Of a stretch of DNA of 64,000 bases, positions 45,352 to 57,729 are shown one piece after another. The stretch covers positions 248,001 through 312,000 of the forward strand of contig JAGPYM010000036.1 of assembly GCA_020736575.1 (NCBI GenBank), written 5' to 3'. Each line of letters begins with the position of its first letter. Position 1 is the first letter of the stretch. Origin of the DNA: Thelonectria olida (lineage: Eukaryota > Ascomycota > Sordariomycetes > Hypocreales > Nectriaceae). The notes below the pieces were generated by a model, which saw only the letters and a list, made by a program, of their open reading frames with translations, did no database searches and was not told the DNA's origin. The translations under genes and the position numbers were made by a program.

Positions 45352-47164
45352 ATGCCGGAAAAGGTGGTAGAAAAAACGAAGCGGCCGCCTGCGCAGAACA
45401 AACCAGCCTCGTCGCAGGCTTCGCGAGACGCAAGCGGCCAGGCCTTCGCGACGAGGCTGCAGAAGCTGTGCGCCGACTTTGACGATCTTCGCAAGGATGG
45501 CGCCGGCATTCAGGCTTACGATGACGTCTGCGCCAAACTGGCCCAGGCCAACGCCGAGGCCCGGAAAAAGGATGAGAGGGCGTCCCGACTGGAGGCTGAG
45601 GTCGAGCAGATGAGGAGAGACAACGAAGCCGTCACGAGAGCGTTTGAGAACAGGTTCAAGGCCTGGGATACGGACCAGAGCCAGCGTGTCAGAGATGTCG
45701 AGGAGCTCAAGACGCTGAGGATCTCGTCGAGGAGGTACGAGGCGAAAGCCGAGGAAGCGACCCAGAGTGCGAATCAGCTGCAGTACGAGGTGGACAGCTA
45801 CAGGAACCAAGCGAAGTCGCTAGAAGGCGAGGTGATGGGCCTCAAGGACAAGCTGGACCTTAAGAGCATTCAATGGAGACAGAAGAGCGAGGAAGTGGGC
45901 AGGTATAAAGACATGCTCAAGGTGCTGCAAGATGATCTGGGACGGCTGGTGTTGAATCCGGCAAAGGCGTGAGAACTACATCCACGGGTCGCTCAATATC
46001 GTTCACAACCTCTGACTGCGATGCTTCTAGGAGAGACGTCTTCAATAGCCTGGCAACGCAGATACATGATCTTGTTTGGAGCCACTTCAACCAAGCCATC
46101 CCAGATCCCGCTGTGAGTATCGAGACGAACAACACCCATGCAACAAGATCTGATGAGCTCTCCAGGCACCCATCAACGTCGCTGGTCCACTGTCTCGCAT
46201 CCCGCTCGTGCCGTCCGAGTCGAACGCGGCTCGATGCATGCGTTGTGCCTTTGCCGAAGCAGTCATCGCCCAGCAGCTGGTGGCCAGCATCTTCCGTGAC
46301 CAGTATCTCGTCGACGACGACACCCAAGTCCACCTGAGCGGCCTCTTCCAGTCCTTGGAGTGGCTGGACAAGGTACATCCGGCGTCGGCAACCGTCATTC
46401 GGTGCCAGATTGCAAAGATATCTGAGGACTCGGGCAAGATGCAAGAATTGCCCACTCAGGCGGCCAATGCCGTGCGAGAGGTCCTGCGGCCTTGGCTCCG
46501 AGGCGACATACAGCGGGAACGCGAGCTCACGGAGGCACTGCGCCTAGTTTTCTACGACGCCCTGGTGCTTTGGAAGGACCTGCAGCGGACTTCCCAGAGA
46601 GCGGAGGCCTTCATCGAGCTGGACGGGCCGATCTGGGACCCCATGGCTGACTCGAAGCCCGACTACGACGCCGTCCCGCGCGAAGACGGCCAGAGCGAGC
46701 AACACCCTTCCTACGCCATGATCCATCCAATCGCGGTGCTGTTCCCGAAGATCTACGTGGGCGTTGACGACGAGTGCGACGCGTCCGACGACGAGGGCGG
46801 CGACGAAGACGTGCTCTTCCACGGGTACGCCCTGTTCCACACGCAGGCGGCCGTCATGGCGGCGAGCAAGGAGTGGACGCAGTCGCAGCCGTACCAGCGG
46901 CCGATCCGGCGCAGGACGAGCGAGCACGGTCGGCGGGCGTCGGTGCTGGCGCCCAAGGAGGCGGCGGCGGCGGCGGCGCGAGTCAACGGGATCCTGCCGA
47001 CGTCGCCGGAGACGTCGTATTCTCAGCGGATGGCAGCTTCGCAAGCCCCCCCTCCTGGGACGAGGGCGAGGGATAGTGCTTTGGCTGCATCGAGTCTGTC
47101 GTCGAATCGGAGCCAGAGATCAGGGAGTGGGAGCGGAGTGGGTGGTGGTGGTGGTGGGATGTGA
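45352..47164 (+). CDS. Uncharacterised coiled-coil protein
   Basis: Exons 45352-45968, 46031-46112 and 46166-47164 join in phase to give 565 residues. The first 200 residues are a charged coiled coil with heptads (ERASRLEAEVEQMRRDNEAV, then SANQLQYEVDSYRNQAKSLE). The second part is alpha-helical and starts around VFNSLATQIHDLVWSHFNQA; it includes ARCMRCAFAEAVIAQQLVAS and ends in an acidic patch (DDECDASDDEGGDEDV) and a glycine/serine tail. No catalytic motif is visible. It resembles conserved hypothetical proteins of filamentous ascomycetes; I cannot assign a function. Reading past the first donor gives a false stop after 206 residues. Confidence 0.75.
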
Positions 47165-48629
47165 GGGGGTTGGCTGTTGGTGGCTTGGTCTTGGTATTTG
47201 CCTTCTGCCTCACAGATTGAGAACTGGGCAACGGAGGCATAGTTTTCACTTTCAGCTTTAACTGGTTCTGCATTTTGCCATTAGGTCGTAGTTTGGCATT
47301 GCATCTCCAAGGTAGTTAGGTTGTATGGTAGAGAAGACGGAGTGGAAGCAACAGTTGGTGTCGAATCTCTCAACTATCATAACTCACGATGGACCACAGA
47401 CCAGGCCAAGACTGGGCTGCATCTCACACGTCCGGCCAGCGGAGGCTAATGGAGCTGTTTGCACCGGTGATGGGTTCATGTCGTTCTCAACGCCCTCGCC
47501 GGTCTCTAGCGCAGCCGTGTCTAAGGCGCAATGTGGCATCGACCTGTCCTCGTGCCCAAGAGCAAACAGGACTCTGGACTAGCCGATGGAAACACGCATC
47601 GATACGAGGAAATGAGGCGTCGTCTGAACCAGAATGACATCACACGAAGGCTCAGCGTCTGGAACATGGCGAATCATGCCCGGCAGGAGTCCACTTGAGC
47701 AGGAAGCAAAAGAGGGGTCGGGGAAAGTGCACCAGAAGGAGAGCAGGAGAGGGCTGACCGGCAAGGGATATCACACCTGGGATGTGACGAGGGATGCATA
47801 CCCCTACATGATAAGTTGGGACGTGAGAGTGGACGGTGACGATCCTTGCTGGGGGGAGAGAGGGGGTTGAGGCCTAACAAGGTGGTCGAGACTGATCTAG
47901 CTCCTTTTTTCTTTTCTTTTTTTCTTTTTTCCCTTTTTTTTTTTATCGTCTCAGTGAGTAGGGCTGCCTTCTTTTACAATGGTTGAGGTTCGTATAAGAG
48001 AGGAGTTGCTGGTTGTCGTGATGAAAATATCTGCTTCTTGGGGTGTCCTGTCCAGCCTCGATATTATTAATGGTGCAGTAGTACGAATACCTCTTGGACA
48101 TTGAACTATACACGACCCCGCCTAACATTAACCGCGCATTTTCTTTCCTTCGTCCCAATTCCCCTCTTTCCAGCAGCGTTGCATTCGACTCCATCGATCT
48201 TCGCCCGTCTGTCTGTTCCTCCTCGTGGCTCGTGGAGCACGACGAAGCCAGCGCCGCTGTCCTTTACTCGTTTGGACCTGGTCGAGATCTGTAAGTGAAC
48301 CTGTCTTGTCGATCTACGATTCGATGCAATAGTCCCAAAGACTAAATAAATTAAAAATAACAAAACAGGGGACCGCCGACTCCATTCCTCTGTCGTGTCG
48401 TGTCGTGTCGTGTCGTGGGTGTGTGAAGTCCGGGAACGGCGCCCGGAACGGTCCGACCCACCCCCAGGCTAAGTCCTTGGAGTCTTGTGATCGTCTGAAA
48501 GGACCGGGTTAACAGGTCCTTGTGTGTAAGTTGCCCGGTTCCTTGCAAGTCCATGTCCCGGCTGACGGCGTGAACAACAGCAACAGCATCGTCACCAGCT
48601 GTCTCGGTTGACGCTTGTCGGCCCTCGTC
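47165..48629. other. Intergenic region with T-tract and pentanucleotide repeat
   Basis: 1.46 kb. It contains a pyrimidine tract of about 45 bp at 47900-47945 and a (TGTCG)5 microsatellite at about 48393-48418 upstream of the phosphatase-like gene. No gene seen. Confidence 0.6.
48393..48418. repeat. TGTCG pentanucleotide microsatellite
   Basis: Five consecutive TGTCG units about 215 bp before the start codon of the downstream gene, so within its promoter or 5' UTR. Confidence 0.9.
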
Positions 48630-50180
48630 ATGGCTCCTCCCACCGAGAAGCCGCAGGGAACATCTTCCGAACCCCCGCAGAACACTCCCCCTGTGCCCAC
48701 CAGCGACACTGCTCCGGAGGCCCTGCAGGATCCTGCTGCACCTCCAGAGCAGACTCCATCGGGACCTTCGGGATCCCTGCCCCAGCAAGACCCGGTTTCT
48801 GAGTCTCCAGAGACACTGCCGAAGTTGGCGTCGGAAGCGCTAGCGGCATCTTCGTCCGACTCCCCTGCGAGACCGTCTTCTGTGCCTCCTCCAGAGACTA
48901 CCTCTGCGGCCCTGCAGAAAAGCGCCCCCAAGAAACCCACGCAGACTTCCTCTGAGACAACGGAGGAATCTTCTGCTAATGGGGAAGCCTCCTCCAAGGC
49001 CCCCAATGGGGGGGACTCTAAAAAGGACAAGGACAAGGACGAAGAGGACAACGAGCCTCCTCTCATCGACATCGTCTTCTTCCGACACCTGATGAGCACG
49101 TCCAACACGGTCGCGCCAGACGGCGTCGTCGGCCAGCCATTCTTGCGCTTGAGCAGCGAGCAGATCGTCAAGTGGGCGTGGGACGATGTCAATCAAGGCA
49201 CCGCCCAAGGCGTCAAGCGAGGCGAATACTTGTGGGACGGGCTGACCAAGAATGCCGTCGACAAGACGAAACATCTCTACAAGATCTGGGACAGCGTTCC
49301 TGACATCTATCTTGTCATGTCGTCGCCTCTGACCAGGGCCATTCAGACGGGCAACCTGATCTTCTCCAACCACACCCTCTGGGTCCACGACTGTTTCCAG
49401 GAAGCTACGAGTTGGCCTCAAGATTTCCAAGCATGTTGGTATCGCGACCAGGGTAGATCGTACACATCGTACCTTCAGCTCAAAGGCGGCGATGGCAAGG
49501 ATAGAGGCCACATCGTGAAGAGGGAGAAGTTCGACGTCACCAACGCCTTCTTCCTGTCCAGGGACGCCATGGATGACACCAGAGACCAGCGTCTCAAGAC
49601 CGTCTTGGCCGCGCCCACGCTGGAAGAGCTCGAGAAGCGCGGCGCCGAAGCTCGCGCTCTCCTCTACGACGTGGCCAAGAAGCTGCACCGGCAGCACAAC
49701 CACAACAAGACGGCGGCGCAGAGCACTGGCAAGCTCGTCGTCATCTGCCACGGCGGGTCGCTCAACTTCATCACGCAGGACTTTTGCTGCGACTTTACTC
49801 GCGAAAACGACAAGAGCGAGTGGAAGTGGAAAACGTCGAGCGGTCTGGTGCACGGCGACGCCGTTGTCTACCGGTTCAAGCCCACGGCCGACGACAAGCA
49901 TAGGCTGGTCGAGCAGCCCGAGACCAAGGCGTACAGGGATGCGCTGGGCGACAAGTACCGCGTCTTGAAGGACAAGCGCCGCGAGTTCAAGAACCCAGAC
50001 GGCTCCGTGGTGGACCACAAGGCCGAGTACATGAAGTTCAACGAGAAGGTGGCTCGGGACGTGAAGAAGACGTACGAGGAGAACCCCGAGGTCTTCAGGT
50101 ACCTTCTTGGAGTGCCGGGTCCGACTATCGAGGGGACTCTGGGCACTTCGATCTTGCATCTGCGTACCGATGACTCTTGA
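48630..50180 (+). CDS. Histidine phosphatase superfamily protein (phosphoglycerate-mutase-like)
   Basis: Intronless, 516 residues from the ATG at 48630. The first 140 residues are a disordered P/S/T/E-rich region ending in a KDKDKDEED acidic stretch. The catalytic fold begins with IDIVFFRHLMSTSNTVAPDG, where RHL stands in place of the usual RHG. It continues with the helix PLTRAIQTGNLIF, and a second histidine motif VVICHGGSLNFITQDFCCDF lies near residue 375. Both catalytic histidines are thus present. Many fungi encode such proteins with unknown substrates. The change of RHG to RHL and the long insertions suggest a divergent branch, possibly with altered activity. Confidence 0.8.
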   Translation: MAPPTEKPQGTSSEPPQNTPPVPTSDTAPEALQDPAAPPEQTPSGPSGSLPQQDPVSESPETLPKLASEALAASSSDSPARPSSVPPPETTSAALQKSAPKKPTQTSSETTEESSANGEASSKAPNGGDSKKDKDKDEEDNEPPLIDIVFFRHLMSTSNTVAPDGVVGQPFLRLSSEQIVKWAWDDVNQGTAQGVKRGEYLWDGLTKNAVDKTKHLYKIWDSVPDIYLVMSSPLTRAIQTGNLIFSNHTLWVHDCFQEATSWPQDFQACWYRDQGRSYTSYLQLKGGDGKDRGHIVKREKFDVTNAFFLSRDAMDDTRDQRLKTVLAAPTLEELEKRGAEARALLYDVAKKLHRQHNHNKTAAQSTGKLVVICHGGSLNFITQDFCCDFTRENDKSEWKWKTSSGLVHGDAVVYRFKPTADDKHRLVEQPETKAYRDALGDKYRVLKDKRREFKNPDGSVVDHKAEYMKFNEKVARDVKKTYEENPEVFRYLLGVPGPTIEGTLGTSILHLRTDDS

Positions 50181-50784
50181 TGGATGAATCTTTTCGTTAC
50201 TCTTACGATGACCATGACTTGATTTGCCAGTGTGAGGAGAGTTCTTAGTGCAGTGTTCTGCCCTACCCACGAACATTCACACTCGTTTGGTTGATGCCTG
50301 GAATAGCTAGAGCGAAGCCAGGAAGGGAGTGCTCTCGGTCAGCTCCTTGATGAGACATGCTATCGCCTACCTACCTCCAATGGGTGCGCACCTAAGTTAG
50401 GTAGGTAGCTTGAGATATTGGTAGCTTAGGATATTACTTGGGGCTTTCCAATTACACCGAGGACTTCCTTCATCGCAAGCAGATGCCACTCCCGGTCCAT
50501 TGATTCTTCGTCCACCTACATCATCTCCATTTCCATTGTCTAGGTAGCAAGGGACATTGGTACCGGCAATATCCAATCCCACTACACGACAATACTAGAC
50601 AATACAATGAGCGAATCTTGTCAGCCCATCTAGTAAAATTGGAAAAAGTGACTGAAGTGGAATGACTACCAAAGAGATAAAATGCGTGCATGAAAGCGTG
50701 TGAAAATGACACAGGCCGAGTCAAACAAGAGTGCGACTTAGATCCAGTTCTCATTGTCCGCCTTTGCGGCCACGATAGCTTCCT
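50181..50784. other. Convergent intergenic region
   Basis: About 600 bp between two 3' ends, with a TACCTACC...GGTAGGTAG inverted simple repeat at 50369-50408. No gene seen. Confidence 0.6.
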
Positions 50785-51526
50785 CTATATGGCCTCGTTA
50801 ACGTAAGCAATAGCCCCTTTCATCTGACCATGATACACCCCCGGCCTACGCCCCCCAACACGGATCCAGACGTCCTCATTCGGGCGTGCTTCCATCATGC
50901 CCTGCCATTCATTCACAATTCGTAGCACTTCTTCATGAACGCTCAAGGGCCAGTTGAGCTCCCCCGCCGCAGGGTCCAAGAGCCGCGCTCGGGGGAAGCC
51001 TAGCAGGTAGAACCGGCCGTCCACGCAATGGACCAGGTCCGGGTCGAGCTCGGTTTCAATCCCAGCCGCCCTGAGGGCCTGCACCATGGCCGTGATGCGA
51101 GGAATGAGGAAGTTGGAGTCCATGCTGACCTCATCCTTGTTATAGACCGACTCGCCAAAAAGTTCAGACACGACGACACCGGGGCTGTTGCCGAACATGG
51201 TGAGGCCCAAGAACCGAGGAGCGCACGGCAACTTGTACTTGTCGACCCTCTCCCAGACTTCGCACTCGTGGGCGAACCCATTCTTTACGGGAAAGTAGGC
51301 GGGGGCTTTTCTCACGACGACCCGTGATGGTAGGTTTGGGTCATCGATGGCGATTCGGACCATGTCATTGCAGTACTCTTCCGGCCTCCATTCGAAGGCT
51401 TGGCCTACACCGTGGAAGATACGACCCTTGAGTTCGAAGGAGAAGTCATGCTGGCAAGAAAACGTGAGCTACGATGCCAACTGGTCTCGGGTGATTACTT
51501 ACGTCGGGGTTGTGCATGATCTGCAT
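50785..51526 (-). CDS. Protein-kinase-fold-like uncharacterised protein
   Basis: Exons 51503-51526 (8 codons, MQIMHNPD) and 50785-51450 are separated by a 52-bp intron and give 229 residues. The layout recalls a reduced kinase fold often found in fungal genomes: FAHECEVWERVDKY, CAPRFLGLTM, a hinge-like VVVSELFGESVY, an ALRAAGIETELDPDLVHCVD segment where the catalytic loop would be, and RFYLLGFPRARLLD where the DFG loop would be. The canonical HRD and DFG residues are not preserved, so a pseudokinase or unrelated role is likely. Assignment is by pattern only. Confidence 0.65.
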
Positions 51527-54500
51527 TGCGGACGGTGTCGGGTGTTGTATACTAAGCTTTGGTAGAAGTTTGAGTAGAGGAACAAGAGGATTGAGCTTCG
51601 ATTGAATGGATGGAAATGATGGAAAAGGGAGAAAAGTCGAAGCCGAGGGGCACCAGATGCTTTAAATAGTCATCAGGCTGGCGACTCACGTGTAGGTCGC
51701 CTCCCATAGCCCAATCAAGGCTCCCATACAACTGCCATCCCGGCCAGTGTCTTGGTCCTGCAGCTCTGAGAGGCTGTTTACCTACCGCCGCCCTTGTCGC
51801 ATACTGTTGGTTGTGGAGGAAAGATAGCGTCGATGTATTCCAAAGACGGCTTGCGTTTGGTAGAGGAGGCCGAGAATGTTATGTAAAGGGCACTGATCGT
51901 GGAGGTGAACTGGGCAAAGGGAGGCTGATCTGCGTGTCGACGATGTGCCTCTACGATCAAGAGCGTTACAGACGAGACGTTCTAGTGTAGTTGCGGGGAA
52001 ATAGAAGCTTGAATGAACACTTCGAGGCAGAGGAAAGTATCCGCCAAGGCATGGCTGACTCACTTGAGATATCGCAGTTGGAGTAATCCATAAGAACGAC
52101 AATCAGCTTCCCCTAAGCCTCGTGCACATGTGAATGCCCGCGTTGTCTGTCCATGGTGTCTTGTAGCTCTACGGCTTGGGACGTTTCGAGTATGACGGTT
52201 TACTGAAGATGCGATAAAATCGATCTATGATCTGAGTTAACCCTCTGAATGTCTCTCAAAGACCCTGAGGCTCATCTGCGGAAGATCTCGAGGTCTGTCA
52301 TTTCCCGCATAGGAATCGAGACGACTGAGCAGCGGCAGTTGACCATCACCTTTGGGCTCACATTTACGGCTGGCTGCCCGAGACTATCCTTCGCTCTCTT
52401 CTGACGCCTGCATACACTTCTTTACTTGGTAAATAGTTGTTCTATTCGTACGGTGATATAGCTTGGGACATGAAGGGAAAACGCCCATCAAACGAAAGTC
52501 GATAGGATCATTACGACGGCTAAAAACGGCGTCCAACTACAATTTCACAGCAAAACATCTCTACCCCAACTATGGTACCTACAATTAGAAGAATTATTCC
52601 GCACTCGAAGATGCATCCAATGAAGTCATATCGAACATGATCATCTCCTGAAGACCACTACTATCACTGCCAATTCACCGCGACCGCCTCTCTCCAGCTC
52701 TGCCCTCACAGCCCAACCCGCCGAGCTCAGGACTCTCAAGAATCGGGGAGTCGGGCTGTGCTCCGCCGCCTACATGTGGAAAATGCACATGTACCTCCTT
52801 GGAATTTCCTTTTTCGCTGTTCGAGATCCTCGAGGACGGGAGTGGCAATAGGGACTCCAGCTTGGTCTGTCGCATGAATGCCTGGAATGAAATGGCGGTC
52901 AACGCGACATGTCGCCCGTCGTCATGCAGGAGGCACTCGGACTGTGGTCCAGAAACCTCCAAAGAGGGGGAAGAGAGGTGAAAGTGCAAATGTGCCGGTT
53001 CTCGAGCGACGGCGAGTCGAGGCTGCACAGGGATGGACACACCGGCAGTCTTGGTACTATGGTGTTGGGTGCTCCTCGCCCAGTGAGATAAAAGTGCACT
53101 TCATTACCAATATGTGTTCGACCATGATTCCCCAGGGATCAGCTTCACTCCTCGATGGGCGATGGCGATCGAGATGCACCCTGGAAGGCTCCAGGTATCG
53201 AGGCCTCAGGGGCAGCGCAGCCCGCGCCACGCGAGGTGAACTGCTAACCATTTTCATCCCGTCTCGCAGACGTGATATCTGAAATGTGAGATGTGAGATG
53301 TGAGATATGATCAAGACGTCGAGACAAGGCGGCCTTTAGACCCCCAACCATTGGATATCCTGCGAGGAGATCCATGGGTGGCTGGAAACTATTGACTGGG
53401 CATTTGCGCAGGATTTGTTTCTGTTTTGACGACAACTGAGACAACGCATGACCCCTTTGTTCGCATAGTCCGCCCCATGGCTGAACATGAACATAGGAGA
53501 AGCAAGATAGGTCGTCTCCTCGATGTAAATGGATGTCACGATGGCACTCGGGCTGGTATCCGAAACCACCAATGCAAGCCATGTCGTTATCACGCGTCTG
53601 AGTGTAACATGAATCCTGCTCGTTTCTGGTCAATCACCGGGAGGAAACAACACTTACCCAACTTAGCGCAAACGCGTGATAAAACATTCATATGTGAGTA
53701 ATTGGTCACGGTGGTGTTGTATGTTTAGACGTAAGAAAAGTCGGCATGAAGATTCTGCTTTGCTCCTGGGTATGTCTCTCTTGAAGGTCATTTTTGGTGT
53801 CAACGGTCGAGAAGCGAAAATCGTAAAGTCAATAATGACATGCCGCAGGCCCCAAACCTTAAAGGAGAATCAGGGTCCAGATTCAATGCTACGGCGGGCC
53901 CGTCGACGGAATGAGTGAGAGGGTGTGAGCACTGTATATATGGGTGTGCGGCCATTAGGTAGAGGGGAGCTGGAACGGCACGGAATGTGTCTGCTTGGTT
54001 GGAGTTTAGCGTACCTAGGTAGGCAATTAAATCGCCAGTGGACCTGACGGCTTTAATTGAGAACTCAAGTGACTTTGCGATAGGGCTGGGGTAATTAGCT
54101 GCTGGACGTCGGGAGGGGAGAGCGGACTATCTGGTCGGGCGGAGACTAACTGGACACCAATGTCGAGAAGACGGGATCCCAACTCTTTGCCACTCCGGAG
54201 CGGGACGACAGTGGGCTTGTGGGCTTGGAGGAGGGAGGAGAAGGCTCCAAGGGAGGGGATAGAGGCGGGGGGCGGTGGTCGTGCCGTCAGCCACAGTGAG
54301 AAGTATCTCAAGATGATGGCCGCCATGGCTGTATGGTGAATCCGTTCTGGGGTTAGGTGGAAGTTAAGGATCGGGGCACCCAGGCCACCGGTGATGGTGA
54401 ATGGCCGGCTTACGACACGGCTCTCGCGTCTCCTCGTGTGAGGAGTAAGCTCCATTGTCATGACGGCTCCCATCTGTCGGATCCTGGACCTCCCTTCTCG

Positions 54501-56587
54501 GGGGCCGGAAAACGGCAAGCTCGTGCATCCGACCCCATGGGGCTGCCCTAGCTTGGGAGAAATGCTGGAACTCCATTGCCAAGATCTGATGGTGGGATAT
54601 GGACACTTCAGCTGCGACGCAAGGGAGAGCGATTACTATTCGGAAATCCTCGCAGTGCAAAGAGCAGGGCTTGGTTCAAGCGAGGGAGAGATGGAGACGT
54701 TGGCGGGCAAGGCATCCGGGTAATAGCCAATGTGAGGCATGTCCTCCCTTGAACTCAGCCTCGCTCATCAAATATCCTTGAGGAGATGAACTCCCTTTGC
54801 GAGCTAGGGGCACAGCGAGTCGGAGATGTGAGCTCTCTCACTCTCGGCAGTTGGATAGAGGAGACGTGATGTCCTCTGCCCTTGACGGATCTCAATAAAA
54901 GCACCCTCCTTCATCTTTCTAATTTGGAAATGGTGCGGCAATCCCACCCAATCGTTCAAGGCCTCCAAAGCACGCACTTTGATGACTCCAAAATGCGGGG
55001 AGGCTGAAATGATGATCTGCCGGCGGCACTAGAGAAGGGCTATCCAACCATGGCACTCGGGTTGCCTCTTTGAGTCTGTTTGCCATTCCACAGTCAAAGC
55101 CTGGAATGACCAATGATGGGTTGAATCATTGTTTAAAGGGAGGAAACTACCTCGCACAGAGACAAGGCAGCCGTTTCTCCTCGGACCGTCGCGGGCAAAT
55201 TACAGGCGTCGCTCGTCACACCCTCTTCATGCACGTTTCGTTTCTTTTTCTCAGTTGCGGTCCTCGTTGCCAGTTTGACCGCGTAATTCGACAGCCGAAA
55301 CCCTGCATTCCAGCTTTGTCCAAGTGCGTTGTTGGGGGCGTTCCCCAGCCTCTGCCGCGCTTCGCACTACTGCGCGGCTCGCAACACGACTGAGGAAGAA
55401 GCAAATCGCAGAGCGAGTCTTGTGAGCGGCAAGGATCCGTGTGACGAGTGTGCACTTTCATATTCAGGGATGAAATCGTCCTCCCTCATTGGTCGCCTGA
55501 TGACATATTCTGTTTCGCCGGTGCCGTTATCTCTTCTCTCAGTCAGCCACTTTGACCTGCTGTCCTACCGACCCCCAGCGCATCGATCGCACGTGCACAA
55601 GCAACAGAGGAAAAGAGACACACGATGGAATCTCTCATGGTTGGCGGTGCACAAGGCAAACATGAGGGCGGAATTGCCTCGGTACGGCGCTTAACATGGC
55701 GAGGCAGTGCCCACAATCTGGGGTTGTGCAATCTTTCCTATTACAGACTAGACGACGACATCCGACGTCGAAACTCAAGGGCATCAGCTAGTAGCAAGGA
55801 GAAAAACTCTTAATAAATCCCCGCTGGCAGCATCGTGGGATCGATCCGTCGGCCCAGCGCGCGCGAACGGCTTTGGTTGACGCGAACGCGGAGGTGCCCC
55901 CTTTGGACCCCGATCGGCAGACCAGCTCACCCCGCGCCCCCCTCCCCCCCCGGCCAAGACCAGGCTTGATGGGCTCCAATCCACTTGGTGTCAATGGTTT
56001 GATCTCGGTGCCTCGAGCTCTCTCTTGTGGCGGGTGGGTGAGTGGGATGCAATGATGACCATGGGCGCTAGGCTGTGGGACAAAGTCCACGGAGGCACTC
56101 CTCGAGCCAACAGCCAACAATCGCTGAGCAACCCTTTTCGGGTGCGAAAAGACGGCCGGACCGTGAGACCCGGCATTAGACCATTCGGTGGAGTCCATCC
56201 TCTGAATTGAACAATGAATTGGATGTCTCGGTGCCGTGCGGCCGCTCATTCTCCGTGCTCTCAGACACATCCCAGGACGGCCGAGGCGGATACGGCAAAC
56301 CGAGGACACAGGGAGGGAGGGCATCAGTGATCCCGTCGACGTCCAAGACAGACACGGTCCTCACTCCTCGGAAAATACATAAAAGGGACCCGAGTCGCCT
56401 GCATTGTTTATTCAACACGCATCGTCATCGACGTGCAGGACTCCCCAACTGCACCCGCCTTGCCTTGCCTTGCCTCGTTGCCCACTCCAAACTCCCTCTG
56501 TGACCAATCGGCGTGTTTTTGTTGTTGGAACCTCGCCTTCTTCTGCCCCTCTCTTTCTGACATCAACATCGTCAAATACCGTCCATA
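51527..56587. other. 5-kb gene-poor region
   Basis: Several open frames of 100-180 codons exist, but none shows domain-like sequence or matching splice signals. A short tandem (GAGATGT)n lies at 53281-53305. TACCTAGGTAGG occurs at 54012-54023. No RNA gene or transposon was recognised. Confidence 0.45.
53281..53305. repeat. GAGATGT heptanucleotide repeat
   Basis: Three to four consecutive GAGATGT-type units. Confidence 0.8.
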
Positions 56588-57729
56588 ATGTCGCAGACTG
56601 CTGGACCTAGCACGGCCAGGGCACGCGGCGCAGCAGGTCGTCGCCGCAAGGCCACGCTTGAAGCCACCTACAGGCTGCAAGTTGCTTTCTCCTGCCATCT
56701 CTTTTGGCTCTGACGATCCGTCGCTTTTGGACAAGTCTGACCGTTTTTTCTCAGGGACCCTCATCCAACCGCTCCGCCTCCGCCTCCTGCCAGAGTAAGT
56801 TTCCCCTCGTCCATCTTAGTGAAGACGGAAACTAATAACATCCCTCCCGTCCAGGTCCTGAGGCCTGGCCCGATCTATGCCATTCCGAGTGCTACTGGGC
56901 GTATTCCTCCCATGAATGCCTACCCTCTACCATCGCCAACCGGCAATCTTGTTCCCAACCCTCTGGCCAGGCCCATCGTGTCCTCAGCTCCGCCGCTCCC
57001 AGAGCTCCCGCCATCATTGAGCATCGACATTCCGCGGCATCCAGACGAGCAATCATCCCCCGACGTAGGTTTGTCCGAAGAGAGCCGCGCCATTGGCGAA
57101 CTGGCAGTGACGGCGATCACTTACCTGGTCCAGCAGCTCCTGGCTGCTCATTGCCTCATCGACAGAATTGAAACCCTCCGCGAGCGCAACCGCAATGAAA
57201 TCACCTTCCGAATCATCATGCAGCACTGCAACCCGACTCTCGGCTCCTTAGCATCCCTGATGTTCAACGACGAGGAGAAGCAGCTCATCCGCTTCTCGCT
57301 GTGGGAGACGACTAGCCCCTTGACGTTTGAGAACCTGGCAACCGGGAAACTGGACATGTTCGAGGCATACCTTCGCAGTCCACGCCTACTCGCCCGAGCG
57401 CTCAATAGAAACAACGACGTGTACGAGCCTGTTTTGGGTACTTATCTGAGCCGCGCAATGGATGCTTGCGTAAGTGCTGCTGACCGTGCTTTCAGGGAGA
57501 AGATGCTAATTCGCAGCAGAACAAGCTGCTTCATTTCATAGATGCTCCTAGTGCAAGCCGAATCATGAATAGTTCAGTACTTGACGACTTTGAGTATGAG
57601 CCCCCGGGCGGGTGGATTCGGGATGATCTTGCGGGGTCCGACGCTGGTCTGCTTACAGACAGCGAGGACGAGTACGAAGAAAACGATGACGATTATCTTT
57701 ATATGAAGTCGTTGAAGCCCAAGCTGTGA
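56588..57729 (+). CDS. Unidentified proline-rich, helical protein
   Basis: Proposed exons are 56588-56673, 56755-56794, 56855-57469 and 57517-57729, giving 317 residues. The N-terminus MSQTAGPSTARARGAAGRRR is basic. A proline-rich region follows (about 30-110), then a helical domain including ELAVTAITYLVQQLLAAHCL, RFSLWETTSPLTFENLATGK and YLRSPRLLARALNRNNDVYE. The C-terminus is acidic (TDSEDEYEENDDDYLYM). The junction between exons 1 and 2 is uncertain: the only in-phase donor is a GC site (TACAG|GCTGCA), and the alternative GTTGCT donor breaks the frame. Introns 2 and 3 have canonical signals. No family recognised. Confidence 0.6.

Noticed and set aside
48840..50276. 478-residue antisense open frame over the phosphatase-like gene
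   Set aside because: GC-rich codons of the sense gene open this frame; the sense strand carries recognisable motifs.
54027..56324. Minus-strand frames of 163 and 178 codons
   Set aside because: No recognisable domain, no matching introns, and mixed composition on both strands.
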